In this document: positions 46,273 through 58,628 of the stretch, in pieces
Layout of the letters: every line of letters starts with the position of its first letter
How positions within the stretch are numbered: the first letter of the stretch is position 1
NCBI RefSeq assembly: GCF_013266695.1
Contig: NZ_JABRXF010000001.1
Coordinates: forward strand, 388,236 to 452,235
Direction of reading: 5' to 3'
Length of the DNA stretch: 64,000 nt
DNA from: Hongsoonwoonella zoysiae
GTDB taxonomy: Bacteria > Pseudomonadota > Alphaproteobacteria > Rhizobiales > Stappiaceae
The notes under the pieces: generated by a model
What the model was told of the DNA's origin: nothing
Seen by the model: the letters and a program-made list of their open reading frames with translations, nothing else
Database searches by the model: none
Translations under genes and position numbers: made by a program

Positions 46273-48117
46273 ATGCTCGCAACAAAGTCGATGCTCGCAA
46301 AGCTCAAGTCCCTGCCCATCGCATCCATGTTCGGCATCAACACGCGAGTTTTCGCACTCGCCCTCGTTCCGATCGTTCTTCTTGCGGGTGCCGTCGTCTA
46401 CGAAGCCAAGACGATGTACGACACCTTCAGTTCAAGCCTTGACGACATTGCCTGGCAGACGAAGGATCATGCGAAATCGCAATTGCTGGCGCAAAACGCG
46501 CTTGCCGCGACAAATACGCTGGTCCTGGCGGTCTCCGCGCTTGCCAACAACCAGCAAACCGGCCTCTTGAACCGCGATCCGGGTTATCTCGACAGGTCCC
46601 AAGCCCTTGTAGGCGAGCTGGACGAAGCGGCGGCGAAATATCTGGCCGCGATAGAGGCTCTGTCGGAATTCGACATCCTTATCGCCGAAATCGGCGATAA
46701 CCGGCTTTTCCGCCAGTACATGTACCTGCGCCGCAATGCAACCATTGTGACCAAGCTGATTGAATTCGCGAAGGCATCCACCGATCGAACGAACGGCCTC
46801 GCCCTGCTTTATCAGATGGACAGCGCCATCACGAACTTTATCTTCGAGGAAAGGTTTCGCTTTGACGCCGTCACCAAGCGGCTGACGCGCTCCGCCAACA
46901 TGATGACGGCCCTTGCGAACACCTTGCAGACGGAAATCGCCAAGCGCTTCGAAGAGATCGACATCGAGGCCAAGGCCAAGGCGAATTCGCAGATCAAGGC
47001 GATCCTCACATTCGTCGGCATAACGGTAGTGGGCTTGCTTGTGGGCTCCGCGCTCGTGTCCGTCATGACGATCACCCGCCCCTTGAAAAAAATGGTGGCC
47101 GCCCTGAGCGAGCTTGCCGGCGGAAATATCGAAACTCCCATTCCCGCCGCCGGAAAGGACGAGATCGGCCAGCTTGCCGAGGCGATGACCGCTTTTCGCG
47201 ACAATATGGTGGAAACGCGCAGGCTTTCGGAGGAACAGGAGCGCCTGAAACGCGACACCGACGAGCAGCAGCGCCGGATGATGGAGGAGCTTGCCGCGAA
47301 CTTCGAAACATCTGTCGGCGCCATCATCTCCCAGGTGCAGAACGCGGCGAACGAGCAGCGCACGGCCGCTCAATCCCTCAGCGAGGCGGTACGTCTTGCG
47401 AAGGATGAAGCCCAATCCGTGGCAACGACATCGCATGAGGCCAGCTCGAACGTGCAGATGGTGGCCTCCGCCACGGAGGAGCTTGCGGCGTCCGTGCGCG
47501 AGATCGGCCGTCAGGCGAGCGAATCGGCGGATGCTGCGAACGCCGCGGCAAACGACGCCGACCAGACCGTATCGATGGTCAAGGTGCTTTCCGAGACGGC
47601 GGCCCGTGTCGGCTCGGTCGTCGGCCTCATCAGCGATATCGCCGAGCAGACGAACCTGCTTGCGCTCAACGCCACGATCGAGGCAGCTCGCGCCGGCGAC
47701 GCGGGCAAGGGTTTCGCGGTGGTCGCCTCGGAAGTGAAAAAACTTGCCGACGAGACCAGCCGCGCCACATCCGAAATCTCGGAGCAGGTCGCCGCTATTC
47801 AGCAGGCGACGACCACATCGGCTGACGCGATCACCAAGGTTTCGGCGACAATCCGAGGCCTGGACGGCATTGCGACGACGATTGCCAGCGCGGTGGAAGA
47901 ACAAACCTCTGCAACACAGGAAATCGCCCAAAGCGTTCAACAGGTTTCTGTCGGAACCCAGGATGTCTCCTCAAGCACCCAGCGCGTCACGCAGGTGACG
48001 GAGGACGCGACCAATACCGCGGCTCGCAGTCTGCAATCGGCAGAACAGCTTGCCTCACATGCAAACGAACTGGCTTCGGAAATCTCCGAGTTCCTGAAAG
48101 GACTCCGCGCAGCATAA
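46273..48117 (+). CDS. Methyl-accepting chemotaxis protein
   Basis: 614 residues. Membrane helices at about 26-43 and 243-265 bracket a periplasmic all-helical sensor of about 200 residues (HBM/4HB-like size, ligand unknown). HAMP at about 266-318 ([20 protein letters not shown]). The signalling domain follows from about 335, with the tip [40 protein letters not shown]. No C-terminal CheR-docking pentapeptide: the protein ends in EFLKGLRAA. It is probably cotranscribed with the repeat protein 18 bases upstream. The che genes are not in the window. Confidence 0.94.
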   Translation: MLATKSMLAKLKSLPIASMFGINTRVFALALVPIVLLAGAVVYEAKTMYDTFSSSLDDIAWQTKDHAKSQLLAQNALAATNTLVLAVSALANNQQTGLLNRDPGYLDRSQALVGELDEAAAKYLAAIEALSEFDILIAEIGDNRLFRQYMYLRRNATIVTKLIEFAKASTDRTNGLALLYQMDSAITNFIFEERFRFDAVTKRLTRSANMMTALANTLQTEIAKRFEEIDIEAKAKANSQIKAILTFVGITVVGLLVGSALVSVMTITRPLKKMVAALSELAGGNIETPIPAAGKDEIGQLAEAMTAFRDNMVETRRLSEEQERLKRDTDEQQRRMMEELAANFETSVGAIISQVQNAANEQRTAAQSLSEAVRLAKDEAQSVATTSHEASSNVQMVASATEELAASVREIGRQASESADAANAAANDADQTVSMVKVLSETAARVGSVVGLISDIAEQTNLLALNATIEAARAGDAGKGFAVVASEVKKLADETSRATSEISEQVAAIQQATTTSADAITKVSATIRGLDGIATTIASAVEEQTSATQEIAQSVQQVSVGTQDVSSSTQRVTQVTEDATNTAARSLQSAEQLASHANELASEISEFLKGLRAA

Positions 48118-48504
48118 CGGCTTTCGACCGGAAGTTCCGGTTCGCTTTTGATCCTTCAAACTTCCGCGCGGCACCGGGACGACACCGGTATCGCGGGGGA
48201 GTTTTTACTGCCATCGGCTTCACGAGATCCAGTGCCGCCCGCCTTGCATGCATCCGGGCGGCACAGCGCAAGCAAGGCCCGACAGGAAAAGGAACACACG
48301 GCCGACCGGAAGGTTTTGCAGAGGGCTTGTCACCAAGGACGGATCTGTCCGGTCGGGTGGAATTCGCACCCGGATCAATTTCCTGGAACATATCCTCGAC
48401 CCCAAATCAGCTTTCAAGCGCCGTCGGAATATAGCTCTGCCACAAGACGTTTAATTACGGATAATCCGCATCCGGAACGAACGATTTTCAATTGCTTGGA
48501 AAAT
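48118..48504. other. Intergenic region between the chemoreceptor and tRNA-Ala
   Basis: About 390 bases. Short frames on both strands lack family features. I see no clear terminator for the chemoreceptor gene. Confidence 0.5.
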
Positions 48505-48580
<76 letters not shown>

Positions 48581-48675
48581 GGTATGAACCCGTTATCTAT
48601 CGAACCGGCAACCGACCTCGCTTTGCAGCCGAGCGCCGGTTTACCCGCCGTCGAATGCCACGACACTGACGGAAT

Positions 48676-48751
<76 letters not shown>

Positions 48752-49061
48752 GTTCACCGTCCGTCGCGCCCGCGATGCGCGGCCGGGCGAACTAACCAGC
48801 CGGCTTGGGAAACCGGCCTTCGAGCACCCCGGATCATGCATTTGCACACGGGATGCCCGGCTGTTCTATCCGGAGCGATTTGTTTCCCGCAAGGCACCTT
48901 GACCTCGCCGAGAACCACTCCAGTGCGGGCGGAACATAGATTGTCCGCCCTAGGTGTCAAGCACAATGTCGCCTTCCGCCGTTCGCGCATCTCAAAGCCG
49001 GACCGGCTGTGGATTGCGAAGCGGGTTTTCCCGCCTCGCGACCCGCGATCAACCCCGCACT
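48752..49061. other. Intergenic region between tRNA-Ala copy 2 and the TIGR02300 gene
   Basis: About 310 bases. It should contain the tRNA-Ala promoter near 48760-48800 on the minus strand, but no clear hexamers stand out. No gene is supported. Confidence 0.5.
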
Positions 49062-49445
49062 TCAGCGGTCGGTATCGTCGTCCTCGCGCTCGACCGGGAT
49101 GCCCACGTCACCGTCGTCATCATCCTCTTCCTCAATGAAGACATCATCGTCTCCACCGATATCTTCATCGACCTCGACATCGTCGGTGTCGTCGCCGTCG
49201 ACGGTGTCCCCTTCATCGGCATCGGCCTCTTCGAGACTGACGAGTTCGGCGCCCTCAAGCTCCTCTTCCTCGTCATCGTCTTCGACCACGGCCTTCTTGG
49301 AAGCCTTGGCCGGCCGCACGCTTGCCGCTTCAAGCGCGAAGATCGTCCCGCACTTCGGGCAAGTGATCGGGTCGCGATTGAGATCGTAGTATTTTGCGCC
49401 GCATCCGCTGCAGAGGCGCTTGGTGCCGAGTTCCGGTTTCGCCAC
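49062..49445 (-). CDS. TIGR02300 (FYDLN acid) family protein
   Basis: 127 residues. The N-terminal zinc ribbon has CSGCGAKYYDLNRDP and CPKCGT, two CxxC knuckles, with the YYDLN segment that names the family. From residue 55 on the chain is an extreme acidic tail of Asp/Glu runs. It is a small alphaproteobacterial family of unknown function commonly encoded beside aroA, from which it diverges here. The tail has low-complexity coding sequence that creates long false frames on the other strand. Confidence 0.88.
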   Translation of the reverse strand: MAKPELGTKRLCSGCGAKYYDLNRDPITCPKCGTIFALEAASVRPAKASKKAVVEDDDEEEELEGAELVSLEEADADEGDTVDGDDTDDVEVDEDIGGDDDVFIEEEDDDDGDVGIPVEREDDDTDR

Positions 49446-51763
<2,318 letters not shown>

Positions 51764-51922
51764 AATCGGCGCTTGCGCTTGGACTTCCAGGACGCTTTCC
51801 GCCCGGCCTGCGCTTTCGCTGGCGGGACGGTATCGCGACGCCCGGCATTGCAGGGCGCCGCAGAAAATTGAACGAACCCGGATCAGCACCGTCTGCTTCG
51901 CCGGCCCGCGTAAAACGCGGTC

Positions 51923-51942
51923 GCCCGCTCCATCGAGCGGGC
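51923..51942 (+). promoter_or_regulatory. Hairpin in the rpsA leader
   Basis: GCCCGCTC-CATC-GAGCGGGC, a perfect 8-bp stem 71 bases before the rpsA start. No U-tract follows, so it is more likely part of an rpsA leader than a cmk terminator. Confidence 0.4.
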
Positions 51943-52013
51943 CGGACGAGCGCTTGATCCCGAAGCAACACGAACCCGCCGGCGACAAGCCGTAAAGGCT
52001 TTCAGGAGAATTT

Positions 52014-53726
52014 ATGGACACTCTCAACCCCACCCGCGACGATTTTGCCGCACTTCTCGAAGAATCTTTCACCACCCAGGAGCTTTATGAAGGCGCGGTG
52101 GTGAAGGGCACGGTGATCGCCATCGAGAAGGATCTCGCGGTGATCGACGTCGGCCTCAAGGTGGAAGGCCGCGTTCCGATGAAGGAATTCGGCGGCAAGG
52201 GCCGCGAGGACGAAGGCGGCGTGAAGGTCGGCGACGAAGTCGAGGTCTATCTGGAGCGCGTCGAGAATGCGCTTGGCGAAGCCGTTCTGTCGCGCGACAA
52301 GGCCCGTCGCGAGGAAAGCTGGGTGCGTCTCGAGGTCGCTTTCGAAGCGGGCGAGAAGGTCACCGGCCAGATCTTCAACCAGGTCAAGGGCGGCTTCACC
52401 GTCGATCTCGACGGCGCCGTTGCCTTCCTGCCGCGTTCGCAGGTGGATATCCGCCCGGTTCGCGACGTCACCCCGCTGATGCACACGCCTCAGCCCTTCC
52501 AGATCCTCAAGATGGACAAGCGCCGCGGCAACATCGTCGTTTCGCGCCGTGTCGTGCTTGAGGAAACCCGCGCCGAGCAGCGCTCGGAACTCGTCCAGAG
52601 CCTGGAAGAGGGTCAGGTCGTGGAAGGCGTGGTCAAGAACATCACCGATTACGGTGCGTTCGTCGACCTTGGCGGCATCGACGGCCTGCTGCACGTCACC
52701 GACATCGCGTGGCGGCGCATCAACCACCCGAGCGAGGTTCTCTCCATCGGGCAGACCGTCAAGGTGCAGATCATCCGCGTCAACCAGGAAACGCACCGCA
52801 TCTCGCTTGGCATGAAGCAGCTTGAAGCCGATCCGTGGGACGGCATCGAGGCAAAGTACCCGGTCGGCGCCAAGTTCACCGGCCGTGTCACGAATATCAC
52901 CGACTACGGTGCGTTCGTCGAGCTGGAAGCCGGCATCGAAGGCCTGATCCATGTTTCCGAGATGTCCTGGACGAAGAAGAACGTCCATCCGGGCAAGATC
53001 GTCTCCACCTCCCAGGAGGTCGAGGTGATGATTCTCGAAGTCGATCCCGTCAAGCGCCGCATCTCGCTCGGTCTCAAGCAGACCCTGCAGAACCCGTGGG
53101 AAGCCTTCGCGGAGAAGTTCCCGGTCGGCACCGAGGTCGAAGGCGAGGTCAAGAACAAGACCGAATTCGGCCTGTTCATCGGTCTGGAAGGCGATGTCGA
53201 CGGCATGGTCCACCTTTCCGATCTCGACTGGAATCGCCCTGGCGAGCAGGTCATCGAGGAATACAAGAAGGGCGACATGGTTCGCGCCCAGGTCCTCGAT
53301 GTGGACGTCGAGAAGGAGCGCATCTCGCTCGGCATCAAGCAGCTCGGCGGTGATCCGTTCGACACCGCGGCCGCCGGCGAAATCCGCAAGGGTGCCGTCG
53401 TGACGTGCGAAGTGCTTGAGGTGAAGGACAACGGCCTGGAGGCAAAAATCGTCGACACGGACCTTTCGACCTTCGTGCGCCGCGCCGATCTTTCCCGCGA
53501 CCGCGCGGAGCAGCGTCCGGAACGCTTCTCCGTCGGCGAGAAGTTCGACGCCCGCATCACCCAGTTCGACAAGAAGACGCGCCGCGTCTCCGTCTCCATC
53601 AAGGCGCTGGAAATCGCCGAGGAGAAGGAAGCCGTCGCGCAGTACGGTTCGTCGGACTCCGGCGCGTCGCTCGGCGACATCCTGGGTGCCGCCCTCAAGG
53701 CGCGCGAGGAAGGCGACGAGGAATAA
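52014..53726 (+). CDS. rpsA: 30S ribosomal protein S1
   Basis: 570 residues with six S1 RNA-binding domains. The first two are ribosome-anchoring type (YEGAVVKGTVIAIEKDLAVIDVG); domains 3-6 carry the repeated ITDYGAFVDL / ITDYGAFVEL / EFGLFIGL core. It brings mRNA with weak ribosome sites to the 30S subunit. AGGAG lies before the ATG. Followed by a strong terminator. Confidence 0.98.
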   Translation: MDTLNPTRDDFAALLEESFTTQELYEGAVVKGTVIAIEKDLAVIDVGLKVEGRVPMKEFGGKGREDEGGVKVGDEVEVYLERVENALGEAVLSRDKARREESWVRLEVAFEAGEKVTGQIFNQVKGGFTVDLDGAVAFLPRSQVDIRPVRDVTPLMHTPQPFQILKMDKRRGNIVVSRRVVLEETRAEQRSELVQSLEEGQVVEGVVKNITDYGAFVDLGGIDGLLHVTDIAWRRINHPSEVLSIGQTVKVQIIRVNQETHRISLGMKQLEADPWDGIEAKYPVGAKFTGRVTNITDYGAFVELEAGIEGLIHVSEMSWTKKNVHPGKIVSTSQEVEVMILEVDPVKRRISLGLKQTLQNPWEAFAEKFPVGTEVEGEVKNKTEFGLFIGLEGDVDGMVHLSDLDWNRPGEQVIEEYKKGDMVRAQVLDVDVEKERISLGIKQLGGDPFDTAAAGEIRKGAVVTCEVLEVKDNGLEAKIVDTDLSTFVRRADLSRDRAEQRPERFSVGEKFDARITQFDKKTRRVSVSIKALEIAEEKEAVAQYGSSDSGASLGDILGAALKAREEGDEE

Positions 53727-53753
53727 GCCTCAAGGCTTTCTCCTGCACAAACG

Positions 53754-53783
53754 AAGGCCCGGTCTCGCGACCGGGCCTTTTTT
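53754..53783 (+). terminator. Terminator after rpsA
   Basis: AAGGCCCGGTC and GACCGGGCCTT form a perfect 11-bp stem around TCGC, followed by TTTT. On the minus strand it also lies 30 bases beyond the panB stop. Confidence 0.93.
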
Positions 53784-53813
53784 GTTTGTCAGGGTCTTCA
53801 ACCGCCTGGAAAC

Positions 53814-54620
53814 TCACCCGTAGCAGTGTTCCGGCGCCGGATAGGCACCCGTTTCCACCTCTTCCACAAAGGCGCGAAACGCGGCCGGCACGTCTCCCCG
53901 CCCCTCAAGGTAGTTCTTGACGAAGCGCGCCTTGCGCCCGCGCGTGAGGTTCAGCATGTCCTGCAGCACGAGCACCTGCGCATCCACCGAAGGTCCGGCT
54001 CCGATACCGATGACCGGTACCCTTGCGGCTTCGGCCACCGCCCGGCCCACGGCGTTCGGCACGCATTCGAGCAGCAGCATCCGCGCTCCCGCGGCCTCCA
54101 GCGCCAGCGCGTCTTCCACGATCTTCCTGCCGGCCTCTTCGCCCTTGCCCTGGACGCGGTAGCCGCCAAGCATGTCGGTCGTCTGCGGCGTCAGGCCCAG
54201 ATGCGCGCACACCGGAATACCGTGGCCGGTCAGGAACCTGACGGTTTCCTCCATGATCGCGCCGCCCTCGAGTTTCACGATATTGGCGCCCGCCTGCATG
54301 AGCCGAGCGGCATGACCGGCAGCGTCCAGAGGCGAAAACGTCGTCCCGAACGGCATATCCGCCATGACGACCGGCCTGTTTGCACTGTCGCGAACCCCGC
54401 GCGCCACGCACCCGGTGTGATAGATCATGTCGCCCATCGTGACGGGCGCGGTGGATTTCCGCCCCTGTACCACCATGCCGAGACTGTCTCCAACGAGAAT
54501 GACCGCAATCCCCGTCTCGGCCATTATGGCCGCGAAAGTCGCGTCGTAGGCTGTCAGAACCGCGAAACGCCGTCCTTCGCGCTTTACCCCGTCAAGGCCG
54601 GACAGCGTTACCTCAGCCAT
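53814..54620 (-). CDS. panB: 3-Methyl-2-oxobutanoate hydroxymethyltransferase (pantothenate synthesis)
   Basis: 268 residues from the ATG at 54620 (ATG at 54650 is an alternative). It makes ketopantoate from 2-oxoisovalerate using methylene-tetrahydrofolate. RFAVLTAYDATFA, LVGDSLGMVVQG, VTMGDMIYHT, GANIVKLEGG, AHLGLTPQT and LLLECVPNAV with the catalytic Glu are all present. By recall the sequence reads more like the enterobacterial PanB than the rhizobial one (which has SLTAYTTPMA and MLYGMDST). No panC is nearby. It is inserted on the opposite strand between rpsA and sppA. Confidence 0.94.
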   Translation of the reverse strand: MAEVTLSGLDGVKREGRRFAVLTAYDATFAAIMAETGIAVILVGDSLGMVVQGRKSTAPVTMGDMIYHTGCVARGVRDSANRPVVMADMPFGTTFSPLDAAGHAARLMQAGANIVKLEGGAIMEETVRFLTGHGIPVCAHLGLTPQTTDMLGGYRVQGKGEEAGRKIVEDALALEAAGARMLLLECVPNAVGRAVAEAARVPVIGIGAGPSVDAQVLVLQDMLNLTRGRKARFVKNYLEGRGDVPAAFRAFVEEVETGAYPAPEHCYG

Positions 54621-54841
54621 TGTTTCAATCCCTTCCGTCACGCCTGCCATGCTGCATTGCAACGTAGCTGTTAGCGGATTGCGTGCTGCAAAATCAATCC
54701 CGCAAGAGGGCGAATAATTCATTCAGAATACGCCCCTTTTATCGGCGAACGGGGTGTGCATTGCCATTGTAGGTCTTTTCAAGAAGCGCTCGGGGCTGTA
54801 GCGATAGACGCGAAGGAATTATACTGGAGGCTCCAGCCGTC

Positions 54842-55846
54842 ATGCCACTCGACGCCGATCAGATCGTCGACCGTCGCCGACTTCGCCGCAAGGTGAGCTT
54901 CTGGCGGGTCGTCGCCTTCCTTGTCATCGCCGTGGCGCTTATCGGCGCGGTCATCGGTTTCGCGGGCCTTGGCGGGCCTGGCAAGCGCTCGGCGCATATT
55001 GCGCGCATCGATGTGACCGGCATCATCGCAAGCGACCGCAAGCGCGACGAGATGATAGAAAAGATCGCCGAATCCGATGCGGTGAAGGGGGTGATCGTTT
55101 CCATCAATTCCCCGGGCGGCTCCACCACCGGCGGCGAAGCGCTTTACACCGCGCTGCGCAAACTGGCGGAGAAAAAGCCGATGGTCACGCAGATCGGCAC
55201 GCTGGGCGCCTCCGCCGGCTACATGGCTGCCGTCGCTTCCGACCATATCATCGCGCGCCACTCGACGCTGGCCGGCTCCATCGGCGTCTATATCCAGTAC
55301 GGCAATATCAAGGGTCTGCTCGACACCCTTGGCATCGAGGTCGACGTCGTCAAAAGCGGACCCCTGAAGGCGCAGCCGAATTTCTTTTCGCGAACGCCGG
55401 AAGACGCGGTTGCCAACCTTCAGGCCGTAATCGACGACAGCTACGACTGGTTCGTTGAGATCGTCGCGGAACGGCGGAAAATGGACGCGGCGGAGGTTCG
55501 CAAGGTTGCCACCGGAGGCATCTATTCCGGAATGCGTGCGCAGAAACTGGGCCTTGTCGACGCTCTCGGCGGCGAGGAGGAAGCCGTGAACTGGCTGGAA
55601 ACGGAGCGCGGCGTGCCTGCGGATTTGCCGGTCCTGACATGGCGCAAACCCTCCGAACTCGATGAGCTTCCCTTCGCCTCACGTCTGGCGGCCGCTTTCG
55701 GCCAGGGGCTTTCGAGCGGCCTCCTGGCGAACCTGGAGACGGTCAAAGGCCTTGTTCCTCCGGGTGTTTCGCTTGACGGTCTCGTGTCGGTTTGGCACGC
55801 TCCAGAGGCGTCCGATAAAAATGAAACGACAGGGGCTGACCGATGA
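54842..55846 (+). CDS. sppA: Signal peptide peptidase SppA, short form
   Basis: 334 residues with one membrane helix at about 20-42. A single S49 domain: [21 protein letters not shown], then [19 protein letters not shown] containing the catalytic Ser, and TLAGSIGV; the general-base Lys is further on. It clears cut signal peptides in the membrane. The E. coli protein is twice as long; the short form is usual in alphaproteobacteria. GGAGG precedes the start and ihfB overlaps the stop. Confidence 0.94.
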   Translation: MPLDADQIVDRRRLRRKVSFWRVVAFLVIAVALIGAVIGFAGLGGPGKRSAHIARIDVTGIIASDRKRDEMIEKIAESDAVKGVIVSINSPGGSTTGGEALYTALRKLAEKKPMVTQIGTLGASAGYMAAVASDHIIARHSTLAGSIGVYIQYGNIKGLLDTLGIEVDVVKSGPLKAQPNFFSRTPEDAVANLQAVIDDSYDWFVEIVAERRKMDAAEVRKVATGGIYSGMRAQKLGLVDALGGEEEAVNWLETERGVPADLPVLTWRKPSELDELPFASRLAAAFGQGLSSGLLANLETVKGLVPPGVSLDGLVSVWHAPEASDKNETTGADR

Positions 55847-56142
55847 TCAAATCGGAACTGGTGCAGAGGATCTCCGAACAGAACCCTCATCTCTACCAGC
55901 GCGATGTGGAAAACATTGTAAACGCCATCCTCGATGAGATCACAGATGCTCTCAAACGCGGCGACAGGGTTGAACTCCGGGGTTTCGGAGCATTCTCGGT
56001 GAAAAACCGCCCCGCCCGCGTCGGACGCAACCCCAGAACGGGACAGAAGGTCGAAGTCAGCGAAAAGAACGTGCCCTTCTTCAAGACGGGCAAGGAAATG
56101 CGCGAAAGACTCAATGGCGGCGTCGATCACGGCGACGACTGA
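55843..56142 (+). CDS. ihfB: Integration host factor subunit beta
   Basis: 99 residues. [23 protein letters not shown] forms the helical half and [22 protein letters not shown] holds the DNA-intercalating Pro and the arm. It bends DNA as a heterodimer with IhfA. The start overlaps sppA by ATGA; the sppA-ihfB order is typical of the Hyphomicrobiales. Confidence 0.97.
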   Translation: MIKSELVQRISEQNPHLYQRDVENIVNAILDEITDALKRGDRVELRGFGAFSVKNRPARVGRNPRTGQKVEVSEKNVPFFKTGKEMRERLNGGVDHGDD

Positions 56143-56178
56143 TCTTCGGCAAATTTTACCGCAAGCCGTACGGGCCGA

Positions 56179-56553
56179 ATGAAAACTCTCGAGGAACGAT
56201 ACGTGGCGCGATTCCTGAAATCCCTGATCTATCTGCCGCTTGCCATTCTTCTTGTGGTGTTCGCGGTGGCGAACCGGCATGAGGTTGTCTTCTCGCTCGA
56301 TCCGTTCTCGGCCGACGATCCCGCACTCACGCTCACCGCCCCGCTTTTCTGGTTCCTTTTCGCGGCTGTCGCGGTCGGCGTTGTCATCGGCGGCGTGGCG
56401 ACATGGACGAAACAGGGCAAATACCGCAAGGAAGCTCGCGTAAAACGGCGCGAGGCTGACCGGTGGCATGAAGAGGCCGACAAACTCAAGGCCATAACGG
56501 AAGCGACGAACGCTCCCGCGCTTACCGGACCCGATCAGCGCAACGCCGCCTGA
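56179..56553 (+). CDS. LapA-domain (DUF1049) inner-membrane protein
   Basis: 124 residues. Two membrane helices at about 16-35 and 56-78 (PLFWFLFAAVAVGVVIGGVATW) followed by a basic coiled-coil tail. The family includes E. coli LapA, which with LapB adjusts LPS synthesis; this LapA is unrelated to the adhesin of the same name. It is 37 bases after ihfB and probably in its operon. Confidence 0.85.
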   Translation: MKTLEERYVARFLKSLIYLPLAILLVVFAVANRHEVVFSLDPFSADDPALTLTAPLFWFLFAAVAVGVVIGGVATWTKQGKYRKEARVKRREADRWHEEADKLKAITEATNAPALTGPDQRNAA

Positions 56554-56556
56554 TTT

Positions 56557-57183
56557 TCAGTTTTCGCCTTTGCCGGTTTTATCGCTCCCGCCCGCATAGG
56601 CCGGAAGCTGCCAGCCGAACTGTATCGCACCGCCACGCAGGACCACGGCCGTCGCGAAACCTGCGATCGCCGCAGGCCATTGCGGGATTCCGGCAGCATT
56701 CAGACATACGTAGACCGTCGCTCCCGCGAATGCCGCGGTCAGATAGATTTCCGACCTGGCGATCGCCGTCGGCTGGCCCGCGATCGTGTCGCGGATGATA
56801 CCGCCGAAAGTGGCGGTCGTAATTCCCATCATGACGGCAACCACCGGGACGTCACCGGCAGACAGCGTTTTCGCCGCGCCCATGACGCAATAAGCGGAAA
56901 TCCCAACGGCATCCGCCCAGCGCAAGGGCTTTCCCAGTTTTTCGATCCGGTCGGCCGAAAACCAGATCGCAATACCGACGGCAATGCAAACAATCAGATA
57001 GGTCTGATCCTCAACCCAGAAAATGGGAACCCCAAGTAGAAGATCGCGAAGCGTGCCGCCACCGATCCCGGTAAAGCTTGCGAAAAACACGAAGGCCAGA
57101 ATATCGAGCTTCAAGCGTGAGGCGACGATAGCTCCCGTCACGGCGAACACGGCGACACCCAGAAAGTCGAAAACCTGCAGCAT
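56557..57183 (-). CDS. TRIC-type (UPF0126) trimeric cation channel family protein
   Basis: 208 residues from the ATG at 57183, with seven predicted membrane helices in two repeats. GGGTLRDLLLGVPIFWV and GGIIRDTIAGQPTAI are the two glycine-rich, duplicated signature motifs. Bacterial members form potassium-permeable channels. It is convergent with the LapA-domain gene (4 bases apart) and downstream of grpE. Confidence 0.92.
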   Translation of the reverse strand: MLQVFDFLGVAVFAVTGAIVASRLKLDILAFVFFASFTGIGGGTLRDLLLGVPIFWVEDQTYLIVCIAVGIAIWFSADRIEKLGKPLRWADAVGISAYCVMGAAKTLSAGDVPVVAVMMGITTATFGGIIRDTIAGQPTAIARSEIYLTAAFAGATVYVCLNAAGIPQWPAAIAGFATAVVLRGGAIQFGWQLPAYAGGSDKTGKGEN

Positions 57184-57264
57184 GCTGTAATGACCTTGCG
57201 AAATTGCGGCCGGGCACTCGCAGCCAGACATAACGCAATGACATGCGAGACTTCATACCGCAAA

Positions 57265-57297
57265 GTAAAAACGCCGCTCGATCCACGAGCGGCGTTT
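57265..57297 (-). terminator. Terminator after grpE
   Basis: On the minus strand AAACGCCGCTCG pairs with CGAGCGGCGTTT around TGGAT, followed by TTACTTTG. The 12-bp stem lies about 87 bases beyond the grpE stop. Confidence 0.85.
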
Positions 57298-57383
57298 GAA
57301 GCATGTTGAACTTGTCGGCCCGCGGAACTCCTCCGGCAGTCCAGGCTCTGCCGAAATGTCCCGCAGGTTCCGTGCCTTGAATA

Positions 57384-58052
57384 TCAGGCCGTTTTGTCGA
57401 CGGTAGCGCCAGGTTCAGCGCGCTCTCCACCGCCGTTCGAAGGCTTGGCCTCCTTCGGCCCGCCTTTTGAAACGCCGACAAGAGCCGGACGCAGCACCCG
57501 GTCGCCAATGATGTAACCCGACTGGACGACCTGCACGACCGTATTGGCCGGCACGCTCGGATCCGGCACCTCGAACATGGCCTGATGGAAGTTCGGATCG
57601 AACTTCTGGCCCGACGGATCGAGCTTCTTCACGCCATGTTTTTCCAACTGGTTCAGCATTTCGCGCTCGGTCATCTCGACGCCCTGCACGAGGCTCTTGA
57701 GGCCCTCATCCGCCCCTTCGCGAGCTTCCGCTGGGATAACCTCGAGCGCGCGGCGAAGGTTGTCGCTGACCGACAGCATGTCACGGGCGAAAGCCGCGAC
57801 CGAATACTGCTTGGCGTCCTTAAGCTCACGTTCGGTCCGGCGGCGAAGGTTCTCCATCTCCGCCAGCGTGCGGAGCGTACGCTCCTTCAACTCGGCGTTT
57901 TCGGCTTTCAGTGCTTCCACCGGGTTACCTTCGCCTTCGGGATTCGCGCCTTCTTCCTGAACGCCTTCAACCTGATCGGTTGCGTCAGCGCCCGCGTCAT
58001 GCTGCGTCTCGACGGTTTCCGGGTTTTCTTCAGGTCTGTTTTTCTGCGTCAT
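57384..58052 (-). CDS. grpE: Nucleotide exchange factor GrpE
   Basis: 222 residues. An acidic, low-complexity N-terminus of about 55 residues, a long dimerising coiled coil (about 50-110) and the beta-wing head with [33 protein letters not shown] and [19 protein letters not shown]. It releases ADP from DnaK. hrcA, often upstream in relatives, is not adjacent here; trxA lies upstream instead. Confidence 0.96.
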   Translation of the reverse strand: MTQKNRPEENPETVETQHDAGADATDQVEGVQEEGANPEGEGNPVEALKAENAELKERTLRTLAEMENLRRRTERELKDAKQYSVAAFARDMLSVSDNLRRALEVIPAEAREGADEGLKSLVQGVEMTEREMLNQLEKHGVKKLDPSGQKFDPNFHQAMFEVPDPSVPANTVVQVVQSGYIIGDRVLRPALVGVSKGGPKEAKPSNGGGERAEPGATVDKTA

Positions 58053-58195
58053 CGCCTATACGTTCGTTCGTCTCGATGGTGGAATTACCGGCACACTTCA
58101 TGTACCGCGCACCTTTTAACGCTTATTGGCAACACGTAAAGCCCGGCAGGCAAAAAGCCGCCGGACTTTACGCTCGCATTCAGAGAAATGGCGCG

Positions 58196-58516
58196 TCAGG
58201 TCGCGCTCTTGATCCAGTCCGAAAGCTTGTTCTTCGGCGCCGCGCCCACCTGTGTCGCCACCGGTTCGCCGTCCTTGAACAGGATCAGCGTCGGGATCGA
58301 GCGTACGCCGTATTTGATCGCGATGTTCTGGTTCTCGTCGACATTGAGCTTCGCGACTTTCACCTGGCCGGCAAGCTCGTCCGAAATCTCTTCGAGCGCC
58401 GGAGCGATCATCTTGCACGGGCCGCACCATTCGGCCCAGAAATCCACCACCACCGGTCCGGACGCCTTCAGGACATCCGTTTCGAAGCTATCATCGGTAA
58501 CGACATTTGTGGCCAT
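58196..58516 (-). CDS. trxA: Thioredoxin
   Basis: 106 residues from the ATG at 58516. The active site [17 protein letters not shown] is intact, and the cis-Pro lies in [12 protein letters not shown]. It reduces disulphides in cytosolic proteins such as ribonucleotide reductase. It lies just downstream of addA with its own promoter candidate; a hairpin without a U-tract (58135-58172) follows the gene. Confidence 0.97.
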   Translation of the reverse strand: MATNVVTDDSFETDVLKASGPVVVDFWAEWCGPCKMIAPALEEISDELAGQVKVAKLNVDENQNIAIKYGVRSIPTLILFKDGEPVATQVGAAPKNKLSDWIKSAT

Positions 58517-58572
58517 TTTCGCCTCTCGTGATATCCGGGCGCGCCACCTGGCCCGCCCCTCAAGTTGCACCG

Positions 58573-58601
58573 AAGGTAGGAAGTGCGGCAAGCCTCGTCA
58601 A
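58573..58601 (-). promoter_or_regulatory. Promoter candidate for trxA
   Basis: On the minus strand TTGACG (58601-58596), a 17-base spacer and TACCTT (58578-58573). The -10 is imperfect. Confidence 0.5.
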
Positions 58602-58628
58602 GCGAGCGCGAACGACGGCCGCCCCGAT

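Noticed and set aside
58135-58172. Hairpin downstream of trxA as a rho-independent terminator
   Set aside because: The stem is strong but imperfect and no U-tract follows on the minus strand, so it is noted only as a hairpin.
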